A stretch of 64,000 nt of DNA, taken from assembly GCA_019914945.1 (NCBI GenBank), contig CM034101.1:879188-943187 (forward strand). The letters are read 5' to 3'. This DNA comes from Typha latifolia. Taxonomy: Eukaryota; Streptophyta; Magnoliopsida; Poales; Typhaceae. The notes under the pieces are model-generated. The model saw only the letters and a program-made list of their open reading frames with translations. It was not told where the DNA came from and ran no database searches. The position numbers and the translations under genes are program-made. Each line of letters opens with the position of its first letter. Position 1 is the first letter of the stretch. Below are positions 55,015 through 64,000 of the stretch, one piece after another.

Positions 55015-57844
55015 TTAATCCTCATCTCCTTCTGCAAAGATGAAAAAAGAATATATGAGACACTCGAAGTACAAGGAATCTTTACCAATTACTCATATAT
55101 TGAGAAGATTATCAAGAAAAGGTTGCAAAAAAGGCTGAATAACATAGATTCAGCTTTTTGAAGAAAATATTGTATCTGGTTTCAAACTCATATGCTCAGT
55201 AATTCAGAGTTAATGAACTCAGTAATGCGAAAAAGCATTGCAGTGATATGTTTTCTTTTTTTTTTTTAAATCCTTTTTGGATTATTCGATCGAGTCAAGA
55301 GAGATTAGAACAATGGAAGTACAAAGAATATGACAAGAGTGTTGGTCTAGTAGTGACAGTACAGAAACAGAAAGGAATTCTAAATGCTCAGGTGATTGCT
55401 CAGATCTTATTCATCAATCCATCAACTAAAGATGTCAGCCTTACCTTCTATTGGAAGGAGAAAAGGAAGAAAGGGCTGTCATAAATCTAACTTTGTAACA
55501 ATGGAAAAAACAAGAATCTAACATTGACCTTTCTTTCCATCTACCACAGAGAAGCCAGAATGTATAATTCTACTAGGATTTTATAAATGACTGATGATAT
55601 CATCAAATAACTTAGTTATTAGCTAGTTGTAATTAGTCACATATGTGGGCATGTGTTCATAATGTACATAAGTATACATGATGGATTCTAAGTAATCTTT
55701 TTCTATTATGTGGTAGCCAGTACATATAGTGGAAATTCTTTCAACTGGACTGTGCATAAGATTGTCAATAAATTGCAAATCAATTGATATTGAAGGGAAT
55801 TATTTCAATGAACTGAAGCAATGTAAGGGGCAAGGCTTACCATCACACAAAGTGACACCCTCTGGAAAATTAAATAAATGATTAAAAATTGGTAAGCCCT
55901 TGAAAAAGAATAAAGAAGAGTGTTCCGATGAAGAAGACTCCCTAACATTAGGAATCATGTGACCTAGGCACATGCAAGGCATAATAAACATTCTGAGTGG
56001 CTTCCTCCTTAAGTACCAGAGAAAAGAGTACAAAAGGTCCATAAAAGAGCACCAATAAATGTGCATGCCATTAATTGAACTTGAATTTCAATGGAAAAGA
56101 CTGTGCCACAACATATCAGATAATATACTTGTACAACAAATTCTTGGTGTGAGAAGCAATACACTTTTAGTATAAAATCAGTAGATGTAAAGTAGAGGCA
56201 ACTCAATTTTCTAGAAGTTTTTGAAGTTTTAAAGGGATCATTCTATGACCTTGTCAGTATACCTTAATCATACATGAGTGTCCTGACCAGACAAAATTTG
56301 GTATATGCAACAGAGATCAAGTCATTCAAGAGAGAAATTTCCATCTAAAGTTCAAAAGAAAAATTGAACAGACAAAACATATGCAATTTTAGCAAATGTA
56401 TTTTGTTTTACTTTCTAGTCAATTGACTTCACCTGGAAATCAACAAGCATTCCACAAAGTTAAACTCGTTGAGTTGTTCAAAGATCAAACTAAGCGATAT
56501 TTGCCAAACTTTTGTTGTTTCATTAGGTGCAACCTAAGCTCTGATATGGAACTTAAAAACCCACAACTTTATTTAACTACCAAAAAGCTCAGGCAAGAAC
56601 AAAACACCTAAGACAAGATTGATACGTCAAGGTATCATATGTCTATGACTGCAGTGACAGTAGTACCTAGTAAAGAGGCTGGAAATGATGATGTCAGTTG
56701 GCCCTGATCAAATAAAGGATGGGTTGTGCAATGGTGGCAGCACTGAAAATTGTAAGCAGTAAGAGAAAAGTGCTAGTGGCGACAACTCAGAGGTAGCAAT
56801 AGCAGCAGAAAACGAATCAAAGTTTGCAAGTAGCACCGGAAAATGTAATGATGCCTGTTGGCAGCAGTTACAAAGCAGAAAAATGGTGATGGTGATCGTA
56901 GCAACGGAGATACTATTGAAACATGTTAGCCATAGACCATAGACCTCTTGATTACTATTTCAAATTAGATTTAAAACAATCGAATATTGACAAAAGTGAA
57001 GAAAGTTATCAAAACCCATTACTGGGTATTACTAATGTGATTTAGCTTGATTAACAAAAGGAGATCATGACCTACAGACAGTTCCAAACAATGCGAGAAA
57101 CTACAGGATATAAGGTTTCACAAAACCAACCAACATCTACCAAGATACAGACTGATTGACTCTCTTTTGACACCATAAAATAATGATACCATATGTCTAA
57201 GTCTTGTACTCCATGCAGATCATATTCTAATATTTCACCTTCTGCAATATGTGACCATCAAGAATAGCCCTCCTTTAAAACCTCATATTGTGAATTATTT
57301 TCCAAAGCCAACATGATTTTGAGAATCCCTTTATCAATGAACCATACATTGTAAACTCTCACCATTCAGTGATAAATAAAAAGAGCAACTATCAAAAGCA
57401 TTCAGAAGTTTCTACTTTATGCATCCACGACTAGGGTTTTTTTTGTTTAGATGACATCCAATCCAATTCACAGTTTAATAGTGCGAGAATGAATCGAAAT
57501 CATGAGGAACGAACCGAGGTATCTGCGCTCGTTAGCGGCCTTGGCCTTTTCGAGCATCTTGTCGAGATCCTCTTTGAGCTTCTCGTCCCACTTAACGAGC
57601 TGGTTCACGAAGACCACGCCGAGCCCCATCCCCAGCACGTGCTCCCATGGATCTACAACACAATCCAACCAAAACGATTCGAAGAAGCAAGCAATCAATC
57701 GAGGTCGAGGGCGATGAGATCGGAGATCGAAGAAGAGAAGAGGAGACGCTTACGTCTCATGTAAGGGAGCTTCCGAAGGGCGTTGGAGTACATCTGGGTG
57801 CCGAGACCCAGGAGGGCTCCCACCACGGTCGAAGTGGCCGGCAT
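55015..57844 (-). CDS. Small conserved plant protein (Fb11-like), three exons
   Basis: Predicted 81-residue protein. Exons in reading order are 57754-57844, 57515-57652 and a 17-base coding piece 55015-55031, with phases agreeing. It begins MPATSTVVGALLGLGTQMYS, continues ALRKLPYMRHPWEHVLGMGL and VVFVNQLVKWDEKLKEDLDK, and ends NERRYLEGDED. This matches a small plant family annotated in places as fiber protein Fb11; I believe members have been found in plant mitochondrial complex I preparations, but that is memory and weak. Two short hydrophobic stretches (about residues 6-20 and 36-48) and a charged helix are visible. If exon 2 is not spliced at its weak donor (GTTCGT), the frame runs on to 57468 with an unrelated tail. 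I prefer the three-exon form because it restores the acidic C-terminus of the family. Intron 2 is then 2.5 kb. Confidence 0.75.
55032..57514 (-). other. Presumed 2.5-kb second intron of the small Fb11-like gene
   Basis: AT-rich noncoding DNA with only short spurious frames (such as 55800-56066 on minus and 56396-56611 on plus). I see no independent gene in it. If the last exon call is wrong, this is simply intergenic. Confidence 0.5.
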
Positions 57845-58978
57845 GTTGCTCTTCTTTCTTCTTCACTCCGGTGTGCTCTCTCCTGGAAGAGGAAGACGCC
57901 TCGTGTAACCACGATTCGATGGATTTCGACTCGTCGGCTTTATCAGCTGCGTCTATGTAAAAACGAAATGGGCCGACGTTCGGCTAACCTCGGCCCGCGT
58001 CTAACCCAATTAAGCTCGCATTCAAGCAGGCTTTACTTACTCATCATGGGTCCTCCCCACATTGGGGTCTTCCGCTTTGAAGGCGGGTTAGACGGCCCAC
58101 TAAAGATCCTAGCTTTTGACGGGTTTGCCTATTTTTAATCCGACCCGATAATCTGATATAAATTTGAAGGCTTTAAATGAATTCAAATTTAATATAATCC
58201 AGTTCAAATTATAAATAGATTGATTTGCATAATTCTATTATTTACTTTATTATCTAAACTCATTTACTCCGATTATGACACAATATTTATTTATAACACA
58301 AATAAACTTATTTATAATTTGATCACTTTTACAAATTTAAAGAATACGTTTAATCAGATAAACGTTCATATTGTCTTAAAACTCCACTCGATCTGAACCC
58401 AATTGGCACTCTAGCTTTATCACCTCTTATATCCTACTACTTGTTAATGATCTTACTGTATCACCTCCGCTCATTGGCTAATGATCGTGATCATGATGGA
58501 TGACGAGTCTCCCGCAAGGAAATCCGAGTATCACAATTACAAATACTCGGACGTGATTCTCAAAGCGTCCAATTCTTGTAGTAATCCACTTGATTAAGAT
58601 GCTCCTACGAAACAGATGAAAACAACAGTCTAGACTTTAATCAGCATAATATAATAGTTGATTTTGATTCTTAAAGAAAAGGTGATTAAGATTAAACGAT
58701 TGTATAATAGAAGTCCGGCATCTCCATTGAGAATAGGACTCTCGAGTAGGGACAAATGCATATTTTGAATTACCCTTACGTTCTTGTTCGTTTTCTCGTA
58801 TGTATATCGAACCTTCCAAACTCTTAACTTCCCTCCATTTGGAGCAACGAGCGCATTCTTCCCTCTGCTTGAATAGTTAGCCGGCCTCCTTAAACTACTC
58901 CCTTTCCTCCCAGTCTTCTCAAGAAGTATCGTAAGAGGAAGAGATTGCTACTGGGAATTTCTTGCTAGCTTTTGAGCG
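57845..58978. other. Divergent intergenic region between the Fb11-like and lectin kinase genes
   Basis: Holds both 5' flanks. The first part carries plant 5' UTR-like CT-rich sequence and a GCCC-rich patch near 57970-58000. The middle is AT-rich. The lectin kinase 5' UTR is probably the CT-rich stretch after about 58890. No gene was seen. Confidence 0.5.
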
Positions 58979-60955
58979 ATGTTGCTCTGCAAACCAGGAC
59001 TAGTACTTCTCACCTTGTTCTCTATCCTAATCCCCTTCGCCAATCCGCTCTCCTTCAACTTCTCCGTCTTCGACCAGCACACGCCGATAGACTTCCAGCG
59101 CGATGCCTTCTTCAACAAGGTGATCAAGCTCACGAAGAACGAGCTCGGGTCTCCGATCACCGACAGCGTCGGCCGTGCGGTCTACACGCATCCCGTCCTC
59201 CTGTGGGACGCCGACACGAGGGAACTCACCCATTTCACGACGCACTTCTCCTTCATCATCGACTCCTTCAACAAATCGCCCTATGGCGACGGCCTCGCCT
59301 TCTTCCTCTCGCCGTACCCCTCGACCATCCCCGACGACTCCTCCGCCGGCTACCTCGGATTATTCAGTAATGATAGCAAGGGCAAGTCCTCGCCGGCTAT
59401 TCCCACTGTCGCCGTCGAGTTCGACAGCTACTGGGACGACTGGGATTCGAGCTCCGATCATGTGGGGATCAACGTGAACTCGATACGATCTATAGCTACC
59501 GTCCGGTGGGCTAGCAGCATCAAGAATGGGAGGACGGCGAACGCATGGGTCAGTTACAACGCTACCACTATGAATCTGACCGTCTTCTTGACTTACAAAG
59601 ACAATCCAGTCTTCAGTGGGAATTCCACCCTCAGTTGCACGATCGATTTGAGGGATATCTTGCCGGCAGAGGTGGCGATCGGCTTCTCGGCGGCGACGGG
59701 TCAGGCGACGGAGATCCATAACATCCTCTCTTGGGATTTCAGCTCGACTCTGGAGCCAAGGAAGAAGAGCAAGCTTGGGCTGGTCGTGGGGCTGCCCGTT
59801 GGTTTAGGACTCTTGATCGCGAGCGCGGTGGGATTGCTCTGGTTTTGGGTATGGAGGAAGAGGACCAGTAGAGGAAACGACGAGACAACCACCGATGATG
59901 AGTTTGAGAAATTAGGGAGAGGGCCGAAGAGATTTCCTTATAGCGAGCTGGCGGCGGCGACAAAGAACTTCGCAGAGGAGAAGAAGCTCGGGGAGGGAGG
60001 ATTCGGCGCTGTGTACAGAGGCTATTTGAACGATTCGAAGCTCGACGTGGCCATCAAGAAAGTCTCAAGGGGGTCAAAGCAAGGGAGGAAGGAGTACATC
60101 TCCGAGGTCAAGATCATAAGCCGGCTGCGCCACCGCAATTTGGTGCAGCTCGTCGGCTGGTGCCACGACAAGGGATACGATCAGCTCGTCTTGGTTTACG
60201 AGTTCATGCCCAACGGCAGCCTCGACTCGCACCTCTACAGCGGCGAGAGGCTGCTGCTATGGGCCACGAGGTACAACATCGCGCTCGGCCTGGCCTCGGC
60301 CTTGCTCTACCTCCACGAGGAGTGGGAGCAGTGCGTGGTGCACCGCGACGTCAAGCCCAGCAACGTGATGCTGGACTCGGCCTTCAACGCCAAGCTCGGC
60401 GACTTCGGCCTCGCCAGGCTCGTCGACCACGATTGCGGCTCGCAGACGACGGTCCTGGCCGGGACGATGGGATACTTAGCTCCCGAGTGCGTCGCGACCG
60501 GAAAGGCGAGCAAAGAGTCCGACGTCTACAGCTTCGGAGTCGTCGCGCTGGAGATCGCCTGCGGGAGGAGACCATTGGATCCCAAGGAGAAGCTACTTAG
60601 CAAGGTAAGGTTAGTAGAATGGGTATGGGAATTATACGGCAAGAAGAAACTTCTTGAAGCAGCCGATGAGAGATTAGATAACAAGTTTGTGGAGAAAGAA
60701 ATGGAGTGCTTGATGGTTGTTGGGTTATGGTGTGCTCATCCTGATTACAGTCTCCGGCCGTCGATCAGACAGGCGATTGCTGTCTTGAAGTGCGAAGCTC
60801 CTCTGCCGGATTTGCCTCGAACGATGCCTGTTCCAATCTATTATGCACCTCCAATGGATATGTGCAGATTTTCATATACGTCATCCGCTTGTTTGACTGG
60901 TTATACTACAAAATCTTCCAACTCGACAGTGTCTCCTGCAGCTTCATCTTCCTAA
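58979..60955 (+). CDS. L-type lectin-domain receptor kinase (LecRK class IX type)
   Basis: Plasma-membrane receptor-like kinase, 658 residues in one exon, as usual for the family. Class IX members have been tied to oomycete resistance and cell death in Arabidopsis. A signal peptide (MLLCKPGLVLLTLFSILIPF) is followed by a legume-lectin domain at about residues 24-255 (LSFNFSVFD; DGLAFFLSP; PTVAVEFDSYWDDW; SDHVGINVNSI), a membrane helix at about 264-290 (GLPVGLGLLIASAVGLLWFW) and a kinase with KLGEGGFGAVYRGYL, VHRDVKPSNVMLD at about 455 and KLGDFGLARLVD. The activation loop ends GTMGYLAPECVATGKAS. All catalytic residues are present. The coding DNA is GC-rich in the middle, which produces long meaningless frames on both strands. 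Confidence 0.96.
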   Translation: MLLCKPGLVLLTLFSILIPFANPLSFNFSVFDQHTPIDFQRDAFFNKVIKLTKNELGSPITDSVGRAVYTHPVLLWDADTRELTHFTTHFSFIIDSFNKSPYGDGLAFFLSPYPSTIPDDSSAGYLGLFSNDSKGKSSPAIPTVAVEFDSYWDDWDSSSDHVGINVNSIRSIATVRWASSIKNGRTANAWVSYNATTMNLTVFLTYKDNPVFSGNSTLSCTIDLRDILPAEVAIGFSAATGQATEIHNILSWDFSSTLEPRKKSKLGLVVGLPVGLGLLIASAVGLLWFWVWRKRTSRGNDETTTDDEFEKLGRGPKRFPYSELAAATKNFAEEKKLGEGGFGAVYRGYLNDSKLDVAIKKVSRGSKQGRKEYISEVKIISRLRHRNLVQLVGWCHDKGYDQLVLVYEFMPNGSLDSHLYSGERLLLWATRYNIALGLASALLYLHEEWEQCVVHRDVKPSNVMLDSAFNAKLGDFGLARLVDHDCGSQTTVLAGTMGYLAPECVATGKASKESDVYSFGVVALEIACGRRPLDPKEKLLSKVRLVEWVWELYGKKKLLEAADERLDNKFVEKEMECLMVVGLWCAHPDYSLRPSIRQAIAVLKCEAPLPDLPRTMPVPIYYAPPMDMCRFSYTSSACLTGYTTKSSNSTVSPAASSS

Positions 60956-62318
60956 GAGGGAAATTTGAGACATCGGTCAATAACTAATCATGTAAACTTC
61001 CTGTTAGTATCAGTTAATCTGCATACTATTTAACCCCCTGTAAGGCTGTATGTGGTCTTTTTCCAGTATTATTTAAGAGCAACGATTCCATAAAATTTCT
61101 ATTCTCTAAAAGCTTATTAGAGTGTAAAGCACGACCAAACTTGCTCGCTCAGCTTAAGCCCAACTTTTTTTATTTAAACTTGCTGGGCTCGATCCAAGTA
61201 AAGCCAAGTTTAGCCTAAATTAAATTTGAGCGTAAATTGAGCTTATTTTTAAGCTGAACTTAAAGTCCAGTTGGAAAGAAATGAGGTTTTAAACTAAGCT
61301 ATTTTTAAGTTAATACTTTTGATTGTAGAGTTTAGCAACAATCTACCAGAAGTTGCACTTCACGTGGTTTGACCTATTGCATAAAATCCTTCTATAATTT
61401 AACTTAAGCATTAGTATTTAATTCTTTGTGGTTCAGACCAAAATATGAATATTAATATGTTCGTTATCGAATAAATAAAATAATAACTTTGTAATTATAT
61501 TGAGTCATGATAGATGTGTAAACAAGTCAAACATAAGTGAGCCAGTTTTAACTTAAGCTTAGTTTAAGATTATTTTTAAATTAAAAAAATTATTTAAACT
61601 CAACTTAGCTTAAGTCTAGTTGAGCCGGATTAAGTCCAAGCCTAAATCTAGTCGATTTTTTAAGCTAAGCCGGACCGAATTAGAGTTGAATCTAAGTTTA
61701 AAAATAACTTATTTTTAAGCCAAGGAGGACCGCACAAAATTAAGCTCGAGCTAAATACAAATTTAAAAAGAACCTATTTTCAAGTTAAATATATATATAT
61801 ATATATATATATTTGAGACAAGGCTGAGCAAACCGACTTGCTCAAGCTGGACTCATTACCAAAATATTATTTTGGCTCAGCTCAATAGCCTATGCCAAAC
61901 CAAACTGAAGTCAAGAGTCATTTATTTATTTTGCCACCCCTAGTCTTGAGTGAATATGAAATAATTTTGTCGTATAAATATATAAAATTGGTCAATGGTT
62001 AGTAAAATACGATGAAAAAATAATCATTGCAATTTTGTTGAGACTAAGTGTGAGAGGTTTGAGGCTAACTGACAGGGTTAAAAGTGAAATTTTGCTAATA
62101 ATGTAATTTGACTTTATTCATAATAGGGATGTATATAGATTTCTAGAAGATACAGGGACTAATTCGAAAAAGTTGCTAATCTCGCTGGGTCCCATACCTT
62201 CCCCCTTATATGGTCTGTTTCTCGCCATTGCCGAGGAACTCCATCCCATCCACTTCGCCGCTTCTTAGTCTTCCCCTTTTACAAAAAGAGAACTTCTCTC
62301 ACCGATTTGGAGCCGAGG
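60956..62318. other. AT-rich intergenic region with degenerate internal repeats
   Basis: From about 61100 to 61930 it contains many related words built on AAGCC, TTAAGCT and AGCTTAA in both directions, resembling a decayed repetitive element, with a TA microsatellite at 61788-61812. The last 100 bases are the promoter and 5' UTR of the helicase gene. No coding frame was seen. Confidence 0.5.
61788..61812. repeat. (TA)n microsatellite
   Basis: About 25 bp of alternating AT inside the degenerate repeat area. Confidence 0.92.
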
Positions 62319-64000
62319 ATGGACGGAGAGAGGAAACCCTTCCTGCGTAACAAATCGTCTCCTCCGATCTCCGTCCATCAATTCGTCACCCTCATGGCTC
62401 CGCTCATTGATCTAGAGAAGGTTCATCCTCTGCTTCGCTCTATATCCCTTGTGTCTTTGAATGCATAGTTAAATATTTCATTTCTCATGGCTTCTATAGG
62501 AGGCTGAGATAACCGCATCCATCGCTTCGTCTGCATCGAGAAACTTGGATATTGCCCAGAAGAGGGGCTCTGTTATTGCTAACCTCAAATGTACCGATGC
62601 TCAGGTCTGTCTATATGTTCTGCAGTTTATGTTTAACTCTACGATGTATGAAGTGATTAATTTTTATTGCACTCACATGGTTGGTAGACAGGATTGATGG
62701 GTAAAACCCTTCTCGAGTTCCAGCCTAATAAGGGGGACATTCTTCCTTCTCATAAGGTGATGGTCGTGCTAATACTCGCTCAAATCTTTTTACATTTTTA
62801 TTGCTTATCTAGGAGTTAGGAGCAAGTACTTCTGTCTATTCATATACTAAGCATTTCATTCAAGATCAATGTTCCAATAACTTTCTCCCGTTTAATAGGG
62901 TATATGATGCTTAGCCATAGTGGGTGCTTTAAGCCTAAAGGCGGTCTTTAAAATCAATTCGAGTTATTTTTGGTGAAACTTAATTGTTATTTCTTCTCGG
63001 CGCAGTTTGGGACACATGATGTAGTCGTTCTGAAACAAAATAAGGCTGATGCAGGATCTGCTTCACTTGGGCAAGGTGTCGTTTATCGCTTGAAGGTAAT
63101 GTAAATCATCCAATGATTATTGAAGATGTCAGTCTTTCTTCTTTCGAAATATGGTTGGAAGATAACTATTTAAAATAAACAGGAGACTTCCATTACTGTT
63201 GCTTTTGATGATATCCCTGAAGATGGATTGAACAGCCCTTTGCGTCTTGAGAAGGTTGCGAATGAGGTATTATGTTAGTGACGTATTGTGCTGAATGACA
63301 GTTTTCTTCTTCATCTTCTGTTGACTGTTGCTTATCAATCTCATTAGGTACCACTAGGTTCCACAATATCGTTCTAATGATGTGAATTTCTATTGTACGG
63401 AGTAGTTTAGTTGCAGCTAGGCTAAAATAGAAGCATTCTGTTTTCCATGTTAGAGTTATAGGAGGGCTCAAACTATGCACGGATTGGTTGTAGGTTTCAC
63501 TGTCCATCAGTTGTGATTATGGACTCATTTTCATTTTATTGGATGTTCATGCTATCTACTTTGCTTTTGCTCTACTGTTTTTTTCATAGTTCAAAATAAT
63601 GATTATGGTTTCAGTTTTGGTAGGTCAGATTGAGCTTCTGATTTCTTATTATTATTCTTTGTTTAGGTGACTTATCGTAGGATGAAGGATGCACTAAATC
63701 AACTTAGTATGGCTGTACAAAAGGGACCTGCTGCAGACTTGATTCCTGTTTTATTTGGGGAAAAGCCACCAGCATTCTTAAAAGAAGTCATGCGATTTAC
63801 TCCTTTTAACAAGAATCTTGATAATTCACAGGTAATGTTTTTGTTATTTGTTCCATGTCTGTGTTTCTTGCATTTATTTATTGTGGCACCAGTCTCCATT
63901 TAAGGTATCATTCCATTCATCTAATTCAAGGATTGAAAAAAATTCATGTAGAGGCATGTGAAAGTGTCAAACAGACCAATAAGAATTGTTGGCTTTATAT
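62319..64000 (+). CDS. IGHMBP2/SMUBP-2-like superfamily 1 helicase, 3'-partial
   Basis: N-terminal part of a UPF1-like SF1B DNA/RNA helicase, similar to plant proteins annotated DNA-binding protein SMUBP-2. Exons in the window are 62319-62420, 62500-62604, 62688-62756, 63006-63095, 63183-63266 and 63667-63831, all phase 0, encoding 205 residues. The gene runs off the right edge before the helicase Walker motifs. Recognisable pieces are VHQFVTLMAPLIDLEKEAEI, TGLMGKTLLEFQPNKGDILP, FGTHDVVVLKQNKAD, TVAFDDIPEDGLNSPLRLEK and FTPFNKNLDNSQ; the last normally sits just before the GPPGTGKT domain. The exon 1 donor (GTTCAT) is weak, but the join fits the family. The role by family is in RNA or DNA unwinding; nothing here shows which. 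Confidence 0.92.

Noticed and set aside
57468..57514. Extension of the small minus-strand gene to a stop at 57468
   Set aside because: Gives a tail (SFLMISIHSRTIKL) unlike the acidic family C-terminus; a phase-correct splice to 55031 fits better.

Overview
This is a gene-dense stretch of flowering-plant nuclear DNA. Every recognisable protein has angiosperm relatives, the split genes have GT-AG introns, and intergenic DNA is AT-rich with microsatellites. Several genes have GC-rich 5' coding ends (metacaspase exon 1, GALS exon 1, the lectin kinase), as in many monocots. The RGA-type NLRs also fit a monocot. I cannot name the species; a non-grass monocot is my best guess.

Layout, left to right. 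At 1-2706 (+) is the 3' part of elongation factor 1B-gamma. At 4395-6854 (-) is a five-exon Yippee-like zinc protein, and at 8060-10290 (-) a small C2-domain CAR-type protein. At 11727-14164 (+) is a six-exon chloroplast membrane protein, probably Y3IP1, followed at 15142-16194 (+) by a plant-specific protein of unknown function. At 18862-21031 (-) is a GT92 galactan galactosyltransferase (GALS type). At 25380-26859 (+) is a DNA-3-methyladenine glycosylase I family protein behind a CT/TA microsatellite of about 120 bp. At 28937-29713 (+) is a Dof transcription factor, and at 31224-33099 (+) a type II metacaspase.

From 34 to 48 kb lies a tandem duplication of a single-exon CC-NB-ARC-LRR gene. 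Copy 1 (34302-37952) is intact. Copy 2 (43003-46230) is cut short by a frameshift and leaves a C-terminal remnant. The flanks are duplicated too. The spacer of about 3 kb holds seven degenerate GC-rich hairpin units and a 38-bp minisatellite. At 50527-54352 (+) is a GSO1/SGN3-type LRR receptor kinase. At 55015-57844 (-) is a tiny three-exon conserved protein. At 58979-60955 (+) is an L-type lectin receptor kinase. From 62319 to the right edge (+) is the start of an IGHMBP2/SMUBP-2-type helicase.

The left half is mostly housekeeping, organelle, wall and DNA-repair genes. The segment from about 31 to 61 kb is rich in cell-death, immunity and receptor genes (metacaspase, two NLRs, two receptor kinases). 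I see no operon-like or clearly novel multi-gene system. The most unusual DNA is the NLR duplication with its decayed second copy and the hairpin array between the copies. Exon boundaries were worked out by hand from splice motifs, phase agreement and remembered family sequence, not by alignment.
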